64,000 nt of DNA from Clostridium liquoris (GCF_002995785.1 NZ_PVXO01000073.1:62001-126000), one strand, 5' to 3'; positions 1-10,470 are shown, counted from the stretch's first letter. The notes: generated from the letters alone by a model not told the origin. A program made the numbers and translations.

Positions 1-392
1 AATGTTTTAAGTGGTACTATGCCTTCACATATATCTTCAATAACTTTATAGCTTTCTTCCCCTTCTTTATGTCCTACATATTCTTTAAATTTTCTGGCAC
101 ACCTTAGCATTGTAGCAATTCTAAGTAATTGTCCAGGCATAAGTGAAAAACCTTTTTCTGCTCTTTTTATTCCTTCTCTTATATCATAAACTCCTTCAAA
201 TGGAGGAGCTCCTTTTTTGGTTAATAGATTAAGAGCCTCCTTAGTTTCTTGAAGATGTTCTTTAACTTCATAAATATTATCGTAAGGTTTTAAATCATCT
301 ATTAAATCCTTAGCAGCTTCTGTGCTAGTATATCCTTTTACCATTTCCTTTATTTTATTAAACTCTAAAACTCTTAATGCTCTTTCATTCAA
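1..392 (-). CDS. mutS2: Endonuclease MutS2, N-terminal fragment (runs off the window)
   Basis: Translating the minus strand from 392 gives about 130 residues beginning LNERALRVLEF, typical of the start of MutS2. MutS2 is a MutS-like ATPase with a C-terminal Smr nuclease domain that acts on branched DNA or stalled ribosomes. Only the N-terminal part, before the ATPase, is present; the rest lies beyond position 1. No ATG fits: the frame opens after a stop with a TTG codon at 390-392, preceded about 10 nt upstream by AAGGTGG, so a TTG start is inferred. The gene follows the U32 gene on the same strand with a gap of only about 23 bp, so the two are probably cotranscribed. Confidence 0.85.
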   Translation of the reverse strand, partial: MNERALRVLEFNKIKEMVKGYTSTEAAKDLIDDLKPYDNIYEVKEHLQETKEALNLLTKKGAPPFEGVYDIREGIKRAEKGFSLMPGQLLRIATMLRCARKFKEYVGHKEGEESYKVIEDICEGIVPLKT

Positions 393-415
393 TTCAACTC
401 AACCACCTTTTTAAG

Positions 416-2776
416 TTACTCTACTCCTCTTTTATAATGTCCCCTAGTAAAACCACTAAAATTTTTAGTGAAGCTTTTCTGAATAAAAGCCTTTAGTATA
501 TCAGAAGTATTATCATAATCCTCATCTATAAAATCTAGTCTAAAGGAACTTACACCCAAGCTTTCTAATTCTTTTATATTAGGTATAAGATTTAAAGGCA
601 CAGAATTATATATATAGCTTCTACAAAATCTATCTGTTACTACGGGAAACCTTTCTCCCATCCTATCAATCAATTGAAATTCTCTATTTTTACAATATCC
701 ATTACAATCCTTGCCTTTGCACTTACCCCCAAAACTACTTCCAATAGGACAATATTCACTTACCATAAGTTCTATTCTCCCATAGACTAAGTTCTGAACA
801 TTGCTTTTATAATTTTTTAATACATTTTCTATTTCCTTTTTATTTAATTCTACACTTAAACAGCTTCCATTTAATATATTCTCATAAAAATTCATTGAAT
901 AACTATTAAATACATTTAATTTATAATCACCTATAATATTGATCTTTTCTTTAAATTCATTTATAATACCTAGATTAGCAGTAACTATTCCATCAATATA
1001 CTTTATATTATCCTGTATAAAACTCTTTATGGTTTCAAATTCCTGTTTTATAATATTAGGTATTTTTAAATACATATTTAAATTTTTATCTCTTAAATCC
1101 TCAATAGAGATTTCATTTTTTCTCATAAATGGATTAAATGCAATATCTACTATGTTGGAATCAACAACCGCCTTCAATTGTTCTTTTGTAGTGACATAGA
1201 CTAAACATTCTGGTATATTTTCTTTTATTCTTAAGTTTTTATATTCTTCTTCTTTTGAAACAGCTTCTATTTTCCTATTCCATTTACTTAAAATCTCTTC
1301 CTGTACCTTTAATAGAAATCTTCTTCTTACATGATTTATAGAAGATACAGGCAAGAAACCTTCTTCATATTCACTAAACATTATACTTTCAAATCTGAAA
1401 GGGGTATCTCCTGTTTTATTTAGGTTTTCTTCTATCTTACTTTTTTCTAAAGGTTTTTTTATAGCTTTTTGAACTATGTCCCCTTCTATAACTATATCCT
1501 TCCCATGGATATTTGTCTTAATTGTGAAAGGAGAATCTACTTTAAATTTAATTTCTATAGATAAATCAATTTTTTTATCATAGGGATTCATATAATATTT
1601 TTCATATTCTTTTAATAAACTTACATCTGAAGTTTTAAATAATTCATCACCTGAATTATAGTTTGCAGGATAAAGCTTAACTCTATCCCCCTTAAAAGCC
1701 TTCTCTACTTCTTTATTATTTTTAATTATTTTAGATAGTGTAAAACCTTTTTCTTTATTCCTCACTCCATCTTTTATATTTATCCCTTCTTCTAAGTTTA
1801 TTGTTAAATTCTTACTTACCTTACCAAGAAATACCCCTGTATTTTTAGGAAAAGAATATGCCATCATATCTTTTCCCACATTTCCATAGAGATAAGCCTT
1901 AGAAAAGCCTTCTCTATTAAATAGCTGGAGAAGTTTTTTATTTTCTTTCTCATGGTCAAATTTATTATTTTCATTTTTACCCTGTAAGCTATCAATAGCT
2001 TTTCTATATATTTCTACTACCCCAGCCACATATTCTGGTCTTTTCATACGTCCTTCTATTTTTAGTGAAGCAGCACCACTTAAAATTATACCTTTAATGT
2101 CTTGTAAAGTGCTTATATCCTTAGGGCTTAAAAGGTAACCATTATATTCTTTGTCATAGGTTTTATCCAAAAGGGTATAGGGTAACCTGCAAGGTTGAGC
2201 ACACCTTCCCCTATTTCCACTCCTTCCACCTATAATACTGCTCATAAGACACTGCCCAGAGTAGCATATACATAGTGCTCCATGAATAAATATTTCTGTC
2301 TCTACTCCTAATTCTTTGGATATGTTCTTTATTTCTTCCAAAGATAATTCCCTAGAAAGAACTATTCTTTTAAATCCTAATTCTTTCAATAATTTAGCCC
2401 CTTCTATATTATGTACAGTCATCTGAGTTGATGCGTGAAGTTCAAGGTCTGGAACCTGTTCTCTTAAAAGGCAAGCCAATCCTGTATCCTGAATTATCAA
2501 ACCATCTACTCCTGCTTTATATAAAAATTTAGCATACTGTAATGCTTCTTCTATTTCCATTTCTTTTAAAAGAGTATTTAATGTTACATAAACTTTTACT
2601 CCATAAATATGGCAATATTCCACCGCTTTTTCCATATTTTCATCATCAAAATTTGAAGCATAGGCTCTGGCAGAAAATTTATTTCCTCCTAAATATACCG
2701 CATCTGCTCCAGCCTGTACTGCTGCATATAAACTTTCCATACTTCCTGCTGGAGCTAGTAATTCTACTTTTTTCAT
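416..2776 (-). CDS. Peptidase U32 family protein with C-terminal DUF3656-type region
   Basis: A 786-residue protein. Residues about 80-250 carry the U32 signature, with the Cys-rich stretch C171, C173, C178, C194 and C198 (ICYSGQC, then GRCAQPC). These cysteines probably bind an iron-sulfur cluster, as in U32 proteins that hydroxylate RNA. The long C-terminal extension and size resemble the RlhA (YdcP) type, which hydroxylates 23S rRNA, more than short collagenase-type members, so an RNA-modification role is the better guess. Start choice: the first ATG (2782) has only 2 nt to AGGAG, while the second ATG (2776) has 8 nt, so 2776 is preferred. It precedes mutS2 and is probably in the same transcript. 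Confidence 0.85.
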   Translation of the reverse strand: MKKVELLAPAGSMESLYAAVQAGADAVYLGGNKFSARAYASNFDDENMEKAVEYCHIYGVKVYVTLNTLLKEMEIEEALQYAKFLYKAGVDGLIIQDTGLACLLREQVPDLELHASTQMTVHNIEGAKLLKELGFKRIVLSRELSLEEIKNISKELGVETEIFIHGALCICYSGQCLMSSIIGGRSGNRGRCAQPCRLPYTLLDKTYDKEYNGYLLSPKDISTLQDIKGIILSGAASLKIEGRMKRPEYVAGVVEIYRKAIDSLQGKNENNKFDHEKENKKLLQLFNREGFSKAYLYGNVGKDMMAYSFPKNTGVFLGKVSKNLTINLEEGINIKDGVRNKEKGFTLSKIIKNNKEVEKAFKGDRVKLYPANYNSGDELFKTSDVSLLKEYEKYYMNPYDKKIDLSIEIKFKVDSPFTIKTNIHGKDIVIEGDIVQKAIKKPLEKSKIEENLNKTGDTPFRFESIMFSEYEEGFLPVSSINHVRRRFLLKVQEEILSKWNRKIEAVSKEEEYKNLRIKENIPECLVYVTTKEQLKAVVDSNIVDIAFNPFMRKNEISIEDLRDKNLNMYLKIPNIIKQEFETIKSFIQDNIKYIDGIVTANLGIINEFKEKINIIGDYKLNVFNSYSMNFYENILNGSCLSVELNKKEIENVLKNYKSNVQNLVYGRIELMVSEYCPIGSSFGGKCKGKDCNGYCKNREFQLIDRMGERFPVVTDRFCRSYIYNSVPLNLIPNIKELESLGVSSFRLDFIDEDYDNTSDILKAFIQKSFTKNFSGFTRGHYKRGVE

Positions 2777-2856
2777 TTGCATCTCTCCTAATTAAATCCT
2801 AAAGTTTATTATACAATATATTATTTGCATTTAAAACTTTTTTTACCTAAAGCTAT

Positions 2857-2879
2857 AAAAAAGCGCTACGCACTTTTTT
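2857..2879 (-). terminator. Hairpin terminator behind the glycosyltransferase gene
   Basis: On the minus strand AAAAAAGTGC and GCGCTTTTTT form a stem with a 3-nt loop, ending in a T-run. It lies about 85 bp after the glycosyltransferase stop, behind the mosaic repeat. A very similar hairpin occurs at 63425-63448. Confidence 0.7.
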
Positions 2880-2880
2880 C

Positions 2881-2978
2881 AGAGTACAGAGTACAAAGTA
2901 CAGATAATGAAAAGAATTTTTGCCATAGGCAAAAATTCTCCTTAACTATCCACTGTCAATTGTCAACCGTCAACTGTT
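2881..2978 (-). repeat. Mosaic intergenic repeat (copy 1)
   Basis: Read on the minus strand this holds tandem GTTGAC-type heptamers, then a hairpin (GAATTTTTGCC with GGCAAAAATTC), then tandem AGAGTAC-type heptamers read as GTACTCT. The same building blocks recur near 18.0, 19.0, 36.0, 47.4, 47.9 and 63.4 kb. The heptamers run into the glycosyltransferase gene and supply its last codons and stop. Confidence 0.75.
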
Positions 2979-3961
2979 ATGAGCCCTTTGTAGCTGTTAT
3001 ACAATTCCATTGTAGACTTTTCCCAACTATAATTATTAAGAACATAGTTTTTTAAATTGTGATCTTTAGCTTTTTTTATGGCCATCTTTATACCTTTTCC
3101 TATACTATATTTATCATAGGGATTACAATAAATTGCCATATCCTTAAAATACTCCTTTGCACTTCCTTCTTCAGTGGATATAATATTACAGCCACTAGCT
3201 GCTGCTTCTAAGGATGACAATCCTGGAGTTTCAATGAAAGAAGGAAGTACATGTACTTTGGTAAATCTATAAGCATTATAAATATTGTAACTATCCATAA
3301 ATCCTAAATAGGTAACATTAGGAAGTTTAGTACAGCTATTATAATATTCTTTGTCAGTTATATTCCCTATAAGTACAAGTTCTAATGCTAGATCTTTGCA
3401 TATCTCTGCTAAGGTTAATTGATTTTTTATTTTGCAAATCTTTCCTACACATAATATATAGTTATCCAATTTATATCTTTCTTTAAAATTATAAAGAGGT
3501 ACATCATCATTTTCAACTTCTACCCCGCTATATATAACAGTATAGGGAAAATGCCTTTTAAATTCTCTTTTTAGTAATTCTCCCTCCATATTACTATTAG
3601 TGTATATCATTTTACATCCCTTTAATATCTCATATCTATAGGATTTACATTTATCCCATAGTTTAATGCCATCGTAATCCTTTTCATAATTAAGGTATTT
3701 CTTCAAATTCCAATACAATGGCGAAATTACAATGGTTTTTTTATATTTTCTAGCATTTTTATAATATTTATAAGTTTCTCCCATGGTAGTAAGATTAAAT
3801 AAATGAACTATATCATAATCTGAATAATCATTTATATATCCATTATTTATGTCTACAGTAACCCCAATCTTTCTTAAATAATCAGCTGTTTTTATAACCT
3901 GCATAGAATCACCAGCAAAGTTTCTATAATAGTCTCCTCTAATGCAGAACAAAACCTTCAT
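2963..3961 (-). CDS. GT4-type glycosyltransferase
   Basis: A 332-residue GT-B-fold glycosyltransferase. The C-terminal half has the family-4 E-x7-E motif (E244 to E252, in IETPGLSSLE), which binds the nucleotide-sugar donor, followed by a Gly-rich segment. No signal peptide or membrane segment is seen, so it acts in the cytoplasm. Acceptor and sugar cannot be inferred. The start overlaps the stop of the upstream aminotransferase-fold gene by 4 bp (ATGA), implying translational coupling. The last residues (TVDG) and the TGA stop are encoded by the GTTGAC repeat, so the original C-terminus may have been replaced by repeat insertion. Confidence 0.85.
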   Translation of the reverse strand: MKVLFCIRGDYYRNFAGDSMQVIKTADYLRKIGVTVDINNGYINDYSDYDIVHLFNLTTMGETYKYYKNARKYKKTIVISPLYWNLKKYLNYEKDYDGIKLWDKCKSYRYEILKGCKMIYTNSNMEGELLKREFKRHFPYTVIYSGVEVENDDVPLYNFKERYKLDNYILCVGKICKIKNQLTLAEICKDLALELVLIGNITDKEYYNSCTKLPNVTYLGFMDSYNIYNAYRFTKVHVLPSFIETPGLSSLEAAASGCNIISTEEGSAKEYFKDMAIYCNPYDKYSIGKGIKMAIKKAKDHNLKNYVLNNYSWEKSTMELYNSYKGLITVDG

Positions 3962-5103
3962 AAATATATCCCCCTATTTATATCAATAATACTTTTTATT
4001 ATTTCTTCCATGTGATTATAGGTATTAAAATACCCTGGGCTTATTCTCACAGTTCCATGCTTACTGGTGCCTAACATAACATGTATTAGCGGTGAAGAGT
4101 GATATCCAGTACTTGCAATTATATTCTTTTCCATAAGCAGCTGTCCTACAGTGTAGCTATCTATATTTTCAATATTAAACGATAGAATAGCAGTTCTGTT
4201 CTCAACAGATGGATACCCATATATTTTCACATAAGATAATTTCTTTAATTCAGCTAATAGATATTCCATAAGACCTTCCGTATACTTCTGTATATTTCTT
4301 CTTCCAACCTTTTTAATAAATTTCACTCCCTCACACAAGGAGGCAATAGCTGAAATATTTAAAGTTCCACTTTCATATTTATCAGGTAAATAACCCGGAT
4401 GACTAATACAATTGTCTTCACTGGCAGTACTTCCTTCCATAAAACTATCCATAGGCAATTCATCATTTATATATAGGCCTCCTACTCCCTGGGAACCTAA
4501 TAGCCACTTTTCTCCCGAAAATACTAATAAATCTATATTATCTTTTTCCACATCAATAGCTATGTTCCCCGCACTTTCTGAGGCATCCACCATAAAAATT
4601 ATGCCGCTGTCCCTGGCAATTTTCCCTATGGAATTAATATATTGTATTGTACCTAAAACGCCAGATACATGGTTTATTATTATAAGCTTTGTATTCTTCC
4701 TTATCTCTTTCTTCAAGTTGTCTATGTTTAATTGACCATACTCATCTACTCCAAGCAAGGTAACCCCTACTCCCTTTTTACTCATCCTATTTAGGGGTCT
4801 TAATACGGAATTATGCTCAATTATTGTAGTTATAACATGATCTTCTGGTTTTAATAATCCCTTAATGGCTATATTAATCCCTTCCGTAGCATTTTTAGTA
4901 AAAATCATCCTACATGGATTCTTTATATTGAAAGAATCACATAAAACTTTTCGTGTTTCCCATAACTTATTAAAGGATTTTAAAGCCATGGAATTAGAAT
5001 TATCTCTTGGATATACATCATAGTGCTTCATACAATTTAATGCTTCTTCATAAACTTCTTCAGGCTTAGGATAACTTGCAGATGCATTATCTACATATAT
5101 CAT
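3958..5103 (-). CDS. Cysteine desulfurase-like class V aminotransferase (catalytic Cys replaced by Ser)
   Basis: A 381-residue fold-type I PLP enzyme similar to the cysteine desulfurase family. The PLP lysine is K199 (SGEKWLLGSQG), with H97 and D173 as ring-stacking and pyridine-N contacts. Related desulfurases have a His-Cys-Ala-Pro segment near the C-terminus; here it reads YHSSP, with Ser336 where the sulfur-accepting Cys would sit. The usual Asp-x-Ser-Gln is also DASES. It may be a selenocysteine- or cysteine-lyase-like, or an aminotransferase-like, enzyme rather than a persulfide donor. It is translationally coupled to the downstream glycosyltransferase, an odd partner for Fe-S assembly. 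Confidence 0.8.
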   Translation of the reverse strand: MIYVDNASASYPKPEEVYEEALNCMKHYDVYPRDNSNSMALKSFNKLWETRKVLCDSFNIKNPCRMIFTKNATEGINIAIKGLLKPEDHVITTIIEHNSVLRPLNRMSKKGVGVTLLGVDEYGQLNIDNLKKEIRKNTKLIIINHVSGVLGTIQYINSIGKIARDSGIIFMVDASESAGNIAIDVEKDNIDLLVFSGEKWLLGSQGVGGLYINDELPMDSFMEGSTASEDNCISHPGYLPDKYESGTLNISAIASLCEGVKFIKKVGRRNIQKYTEGLMEYLLAELKKLSYVKIYGYPSVENRTAILSFNIENIDSYTVGQLLMEKNIIASTGYHSSPLIHVMLGTSKHGTVRISPGYFNTYNHMEEIIKSIIDINRGIYL

Positions 5104-5195
5104 AAATTCCTCCTAGTTAACTGCGAATTATTAATAATTATTAGATGTATATTAAATATTTTATTTTCTTATGTATAAAGCAGCTACTTTTATAT

Positions 5196-5236
5196 AAAAC
5201 TATGGGTGTATATTTTAAATATACACCCATAGTTTT
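5196..5236 (-). terminator. Strong hairpin terminator of zapA
   Basis: Two perfect 18-bp arms (5196-5213 and 5219-5236) with a 5-nt loop. The distal arm ends in TTTT on the minus strand and the proximal arm overlaps the zapA stop codon. Being symmetric, it could work on both strands. Confidence 0.75.
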
Positions 5237-5846
5237 ATGATTTTTTTTCAATTGTTTCAAAATTTAACATAGGATTGTTCCGCTTTTTTTCTTTAACCAG
5301 CTGAACTTGTGTTTCTATAAGCTTGTGTTGTAAATCCATTATCTTATACTTTGAAGATTGAACCTGAAATTTAAATTCTTTACATTTAGACTTTAATATA
5401 TTATTTTCCTCTAAATGCTCCTTACAGGTTTGCTGTAACATATCTCGTTCCTTTTTTACAGTTTCAACTTCTATTTCTTTTTCTTTTAATGCTTCTTCGA
5501 ATTTATTAGCCTGTGTATTACTTTTAAGTACTTCATTATAGCCTTCTAATTCATTAATCCTGTTGTTTAACTTTTCCAATTCACTAATGAAGTCTTTCTC
5601 TTTTTCTTCCATATTCTTAATTTTATCTAAAAGCTGTTGGATTTCTTCTTCCTTTTTCAACATATCATCCACAGCATTTATAGCAGTTAAAATGGCAGTT
5701 GAAGAAGTACTTAGTTTACTATTATTATCCATTATATTTTTTACTTTTTTATCTACATAACTAGCCACTTTATGTAAATATTCTTCTTTTTCATTTCCTT
5801 TTAGGTTATACTCTACCCCATTTATCCTAACAGTTACTATGTTCAT
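5235..5846 (-). CDS. zapA: Cell division protein ZapA with long coiled coil
   Basis: A 203-residue protein. Residues 1-95 (MNIVTVRINGVEYNLKG, then YVDKKV) match the ZapA domain, which binds FtsZ and bundles its filaments at the septum. Residues about 65-175 are charged heptad-like sequence and probably form a long coiled coil, longer than in compact ZapA proteins of about 90-110 residues; this is common in clostridia. It lies 73 bp downstream of pheT on the same strand, the usual Firmicutes arrangement, and is closed by a strong hairpin. Confidence 0.85.
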   Translation of the reverse strand: MNIVTVRINGVEYNLKGNEKEEYLHKVASYVDKKVKNIMDNNSKLSTSSTAILTAINAVDDMLKKEEEIQQLLDKIKNMEEKEKDFISELEKLNNRINELEGYNEVLKSNTQANKFEEALKEKEIEVETVKKERDMLQQTCKEHLEENNILKSKCKEFKFQVQSSKYKIMDLQHKLIETQVQLVKEKKRNNPMLNFETIEKKS

Positions 5847-5919
5847 GTAAACACCCTCTCAGATAAATTCATCTTTAATATATATTCTAACACAAATTAC
5901 AAATAGTTAAAATATTAAT

Positions 5920-8298
5920 TTATCTGAGCTGTGCTCCCACCTTATTTTCTAAAGTTCTAACTATCTTGTCATGCACCTTATTAACTTCTTCGTCTGTTAG
6001 TGTTTTGTTTTCAAGTCTATATAATATGGAATATGCAATGCTCTTTTTACCTTCTGGTATCTGTTTTCCTTTATAAACATCAAATAGCTTAACTTTTTCT
6101 ACCATCTTTCCCCCTTGTTTAATTATTATATCTTCTATATCTTGAACCAATACATTGTCATCTACTAACATAGCAATATCTCTAAATACAGCAGGAAATT
6201 TTGGTAAAGCTTTATACATTTTATTTAAATTTGAATGACTATATAATAGGTCTAAATTTAATTCTGCAATATAACATCTTTCATCCACACCATAATTGTC
6301 AGCTACATCAGGATGGATTTCTCCTAAAGTTCCTGCTAAATCTTTCTTTATATATAACTTAGCAGTTTTTCCTGGATGAAAAGTAGGATTTTCATTTTCA
6401 CGAGTAAATCTGGCTCCAAATACTCCTAAGTGTTCTACTATATTTTCAACTATTCCCTTTAGATCTAAATAGTCTACATTTCCATATAAACCTATAGTTA
6501 TAATATTTCTTTCCTCCGGAAGCTTAAATTCATCTTCTCCTGGCAAATAAATCTTTCCTATCTCAAACAATCTAGCTTCTTCATTATTTCTTGAATAGTT
6601 TCTAGCTAAGGCTTCCATCATTGAAGGTAAAGTAGTAGTTCTCATTATGCTATAATCTTCTCCAAGAGGATTCTTTATTTTAACTGCTTTTCTCAAAGGA
6701 CTATCCTTAGGTAAAAGTATTTCATCAAAGACCTTTGGACTGACAAATGAATAACTAATTGATTGATTTAATCCACTCCCTATTAAAGCTTCTATAACTC
6801 TATCATCTAAATGCTGCTTTCTATTTTTTCCGCCTTTTTCACCAGCACTGTTTGCTATAGTAACAGGCACATTATTGTATCCATATATTCTTGCTATTTC
6901 TTCTGCTACATCTTCTTTAATATTTATATCACATCTAAATGTAGGTACTGTAATAGTTAAAATGTCTTCATTTATTTCTGTTCTCAATTCTAATCTATTA
7001 AGATATTCTTTCATATCTTCCTTAGAAATATTTGTACCTAAAAATTTATTTACCCATCTTGAATCTACTCCTAAGGTATGTTCTTCAAGCTTTTTAGGAT
7101 AGATGTCAATAGTACCTTCCATTATATCTCCTGCTTCTAGTTCATTAATTAAATTACATGCTCTATCCATGGCTATTTGAATTAAATTTGGATCTAAATC
7201 TTTTTCAAATCTAGAAGAAGCTTCTGTTCTTAAGCCTAATTCTTTAGAAGATACTCTTATATTTGTTCCATCAAAATTAGCAAATTCAAATATTATACTG
7301 GTAGTGTCATCTTTAACCTCTGAATTTAATCCACCCATTATTCCTGCTAAAGCTACAGTTCTTTCTCCATCTTTTATACATAGCATATCATCTGTTAGAT
7401 CTCTTTCTACTTCATCTAATGTAGTAAACTTTTCTCCATTTTTTGCTCTTTCTACAACTATAGTATTAGAAGTTATTTCTCTAGCATCAAAAGCGTGCAT
7501 TGGCTGACCTAGCTCAAGCATTACAAAATTAGTTATATCAACTATGTTATTTATAGGTCTTACACCTGCTTCCAATAATCTTTCCTGCATCCATGCTGGT
7601 GAAGGAGCTATTTTAACATTTTTAATTCCCCTAGCAGCATATCTTCTGCAAAGATTATCTCTTACTTCCACCTTTAGATTATCAGTTATTTTATCTTCAC
7701 AGGAACATTTATAATCTAGACTAGGCATATTATATTTTTTTTCTAATGTTGCAGCAGTTTCTCTAGCTATTCCAATTATACTTAAGCAGTCCGGCCTATT
7801 TGAGGTTATTTCAAAATCAATAACTGAATTGTCTAGTCCTAATACTTCCTTTATGTCCTTACCTATAGGAGTATCTTGTGAAAGTATCATTAATCCATGT
7901 ACTTCTTCCTCTCCAGCAATACCAAGCTCTTCTTCTGAGCACATCATACCATTTGAAACTATGCCTCTTAATTTTCCTTTTTTTATTTTTACTCCCCCAG
8001 GTAAAGTTGATCCATGAAGAGCTACTGGTACTATGTCTCCTTCTTTCATGTTGTTAGCACCAGTTACTATTTGAATAGGCTCCTCTTTTCCAACATTTAT
8101 CTGACATACAACTAGTTTCTCTGCATTTGTATGAGGCTTTATTTCTAATATCTTTCCTGTAACTACATTGCTAATTTCATCCCCTGAAGATATTACTTCT
8201 TCAACCTTTGAGCCTGACAATGTTAATCTATCGCCTAATTCCTGAGCTGAAATATCTATATTAATATAATCCTTTAACCATTTAACTGGGACTTTCAT
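5920..8298 (-). CDS. pheT: Phenylalanyl-tRNA synthetase beta subunit
   Basis: A 792-residue protein of normal length. In order it shows the tRNA-binding OB domain (about 40-150), the B3/B4 editing region, the B5 domain (about 400-480), the catalytic-like core and a C-terminal FDX-ACB anticodon-binding domain (about 700-792). With PheS it forms the alpha2-beta2 enzyme that charges tRNA-Phe. It starts 24 bp after pheS, so both are controlled by the upstream T-box. Confidence 0.97.
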   Translation of the reverse strand: MKVPVKWLKDYINIDISAQELGDRLTLSGSKVEEVISSGDEISNVVTGKILEIKPHTNAEKLVVCQINVGKEEPIQIVTGANNMKEGDIVPVALHGSTLPGGVKIKKGKLRGIVSNGMMCSEEELGIAGEEEVHGLMILSQDTPIGKDIKEVLGLDNSVIDFEITSNRPDCLSIIGIARETAATLEKKYNMPSLDYKCSCEDKITDNLKVEVRDNLCRRYAARGIKNVKIAPSPAWMQERLLEAGVRPINNIVDITNFVMLELGQPMHAFDAREITSNTIVVERAKNGEKFTTLDEVERDLTDDMLCIKDGERTVALAGIMGGLNSEVKDDTTSIIFEFANFDGTNIRVSSKELGLRTEASSRFEKDLDPNLIQIAMDRACNLINELEAGDIMEGTIDIYPKKLEEHTLGVDSRWVNKFLGTNISKEDMKEYLNRLELRTEINEDILTITVPTFRCDINIKEDVAEEIARIYGYNNVPVTIANSAGEKGGKNRKQHLDDRVIEALIGSGLNQSISYSFVSPKVFDEILLPKDSPLRKAVKIKNPLGEDYSIMRTTTLPSMMEALARNYSRNNEEARLFEIGKIYLPGEDEFKLPEERNIITIGLYGNVDYLDLKGIVENIVEHLGVFGARFTRENENPTFHPGKTAKLYIKKDLAGTLGEIHPDVADNYGVDERCYIAELNLDLLYSHSNLNKMYKALPKFPAVFRDIAMLVDDNVLVQDIEDIIIKQGGKMVEKVKLFDVYKGKQIPEGKKSIAYSILYRLENKTLTDEEVNKVHDKIVRTLENKVGAQLR

Positions 8299-8322
8299 TT
8301 CCTATTCCTCCATTCTGAAATT

Positions 8323-9342
8323 TTAAAATTGATTTAAAAATCTCATATCACTTTCGTAAAGTAATCTTATATCATCTATACCATACTTAAGCATAACCAT
8401 TCTATCCACACCAAAACCGAATGCAAATCCACTGTAAACTTCTGGATCAATTCCACAGTTTCTTAACACCTGAGGATGAACCATTCCACATCCTAATAGT
8501 TCTATCCAGCCGCTTCCTTTACACACTTTGCAGCCTTCTCCATTACATACAAAGCAAGTGGCATCCATTTCAGCTGATGGTTCAGTAAATGGAAAATGAT
8601 GTGGTCTAAATTTAGTTTTTACTTTATCCCCAAACATTTTCTTTGCAAATAATTCTAAAGTTCCTTTTAAATCTGCAAAAGTTATTCCTTTATCTACTAC
8701 CAAACCTTCCATCTGATAAAATATAGGAGAATGAGTAGCATCTACTGCATCAGAACGATAAACTTTTCCTGGGGATATCATCTTTATTGGCGGCTTTTGT
8801 TTTTCCATAGTTCTTACTTGTATAGGTGAAGTTTGTGTTCTTAAAACTATATTATCATTTATGTAAAATGTATCCTGCTCTCCTCTTGCTGGGTGATTCT
8901 TAGGTATATTTAATGCCTCGAAATTATAATAATCTAATTCTACTTCTGGACCTTCTTCAATTGTAAATCCCATAGATATGAATATTTCCTTCATACTCTC
9001 CAATGTTAAATCTAAAGGATGTCTTCTACCTAAAGTTTGCTTTCTTCCTGGCATTGATATATCAATAGTTTCACTGTTAAATCTTGTAGATTTTTCTTTT
9101 TCCTTCATTTGCTTAGAAGTTTCTTCTATTAATTCCTCAATGCTACTTCTTACTTCATTAGCTAACTTTCCTATTACAGGTCTTTCTTCAGGGCTTAATG
9201 CTCCCATCCCCCTTAATATTTGGGTTAACTCTCCCTTTTTTCCTAAATACTTAACTCTAATATTTTCTAATTCATTTTTATCCATAACTGTTTTTAATTC
9301 ATTTATGGCATTTTCCTTAATCTTTTCCAAGTTTTCTTTCAT
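8323..9342 (-). CDS. pheS: Phenylalanyl-tRNA synthetase alpha subunit
   Basis: A 339-residue catalytic subunit. An N-terminal coiled coil (1-90) is followed by the class II core with motif 2 ([16 protein letters not shown]) and motif 3 near the C-terminus ([14 protein letters not shown]). The Cys-rich insert [12 protein letters not shown] is also seen in other Firmicutes PheS proteins. The start is set by an AGGAG about 9 nt upstream. It is the first gene of the T-box-controlled pheST operon. Confidence 0.97.
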   Translation of the reverse strand: MKENLEKIKENAINELKTVMDKNELENIRVKYLGKKGELTQILRGMGALSPEERPVIGKLANEVRSSIEELIEETSKQMKEKEKSTRFNSETIDISMPGRKQTLGRRHPLDLTLESMKEIFISMGFTIEEGPEVELDYYNFEALNIPKNHPARGEQDTFYINDNIVLRTQTSPIQVRTMEKQKPPIKMISPGKVYRSDAVDATHSPIFYQMEGLVVDKGITFADLKGTLELFAKKMFGDKVKTKFRPHHFPFTEPSAEMDATCFVCNGEGCKVCKGSGWIELLGCGMVHPQVLRNCGIDPEVYSGFAFGFGVDRMVMLKYGIDDIRLLYESDMRFLNQF

Positions 9343-9380
9343 AACTTAGAGCTCCTTTCAATATATTTTATTAAACAAAA

Positions 9381-9630
9381 AAAGTCCATCCACATAGGGA
9401 CGAACTTTATATCCGCGGTACCACCCTGATTGACGCATAAATTGCGTCCATCTCCATAATATATCGGTTATCCACCGCTAACTGCTACTACTATTTCGCA
9501 ATTAGAACTCAGAAGTGAACTTCAATACAAGATTAATAAAAAGGCTTGCAGTCTATGACCTTTTCTTCCTAAAATAACCCTTATATCTACTTTCTTCCTC
9601 ATAGTTTATAACTATGCAATTTTTATCTCT
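9381..9630 (-). promoter_or_regulatory. T-box leader of pheST (Phe specifier)
   Basis: The minus strand contains the T-box core GGTGGTACCGCG near 9412-9426, followed by a terminator (9381-9391 pairing with 9398-9408, then a T-run). Stem I lies further upstream. In the sequence TTGAAG-TTC-ACTTCTGAG the TTC at 9517-9519 sits where the valS and thrS leaders below have their own codons, so it is the likely Phe specifier. Uncharged tRNA-Phe stabilises the antiterminator and allows pheST transcription. Confidence 0.93.
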
Positions 9631-9671
9631 TTAATTTTAAATTCTACATATTAATAATAAAATTGTCAATG

Positions 9672-10457
9672 TTATTTTAAGTTTTGCCTAACTACTTCAA
9701 ACATTACAATAGATGCTGCCACTCCTGCATTTAGTGATTCTGCTCCACCTGGCATAGGTATTTTGAATGTTTCATGGGCTATACTATATATTTCATCACT
9801 TATTCCATTTCCTTCATTTCCTATGCATATGATTACTTTACTATGCCTCAAAGGCAGCTGATAAAAATTTTTATCTGATTGTAATGAGCTGGCTAATATT
9901 TTAAAGCCCTTATTAATTAGGCTATTAACTATTTCAAAATTATTATCTTCTAATATAGGTACATGAAATATTGATCCCATGGTAGCTCTTAATGTCTTTT
10001 CATTATAAATATCTACAGTTCCCTTAGTAGTTATTATGCCTAAGGCCCCTGCAGCGTGGGCAGTTCTTATGATGGTGCCCATATTTCCTGGATCCTGTAT
10101 TTTATCAACTAAAACATAAAATCCATTAATGTCACTTATTTTTAAACTTTTATTATCTACTACAGCTATAATGCCTTGGGGGGTATCTGTACTACTTATA
10201 GTTTTAAATACATTTTCCTTTAGTAAATATACCTTTGTATCCCTTTTAACTCTGTCATTAATATGAAAACTTTTGTATTTATCTAAAGAATTGTCACATA
10301 AAAATATTTGTAGTACATTAAAATCTGAATCCAAAGCTTCACTTACAAATCTAAACCCTTCAACCAAGAATTTATTTTCTTCTCGTCTATATTTTCTTTC
10401 TTTAAGCTTCTTAACTTCTTTTATAATAGAATTATCTTTACTAACAATGGTATCCAA
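9672..10457 (-). CDS. TrmH/SpoU-family RNA 2'-O-methyltransferase
   Basis: A 261-residue protein with the three SPOUT motifs: NPGNMGTIIRTAHAAG (about 138-155), IGNEGNGIS (about 213-222) and the C-terminal AESLNAGVAAS segment. The trefoil-knot fold uses SAM to methylate a ribose in rRNA or tRNA. An N-terminal substrate-binding domain (1-95) matches the 23S rRNA RlmB/TsnR-like group; the exact target is unknown. The start is a TTG (10455-10457), preceded by GGTGG with about 7-nt spacing. It follows ktrA by 13 bp and is probably cotranscribed with ktrAB. Confidence 0.88.
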   Translation of the reverse strand: MDTIVSKDNSIIKEVKKLKERKYRREENKFLVEGFRFVSEALDSDFNVLQIFLCDNSLDKYKSFHINDRVKRDTKVYLLKENVFKTISSTDTPQGIIAVVDNKSLKISDINGFYVLVDKIQDPGNMGTIIRTAHAAGALGIITTKGTVDIYNEKTLRATMGSIFHVPILEDNNFEIVNSLINKGFKILASSLQSDKNFYQLPLRHSKVIICIGNEGNGISDEIYSIAHETFKIPMPGGAESLNAGVAASIVMFEVVRQNLK

Positions 10458-10470
10458 GCCTATTCCACCT

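Noticed and set aside
8323-9342. Cys-rich insert in PheS as a novel zinc domain
   Set aside because: The same insert is common in Firmicutes PheS proteins.
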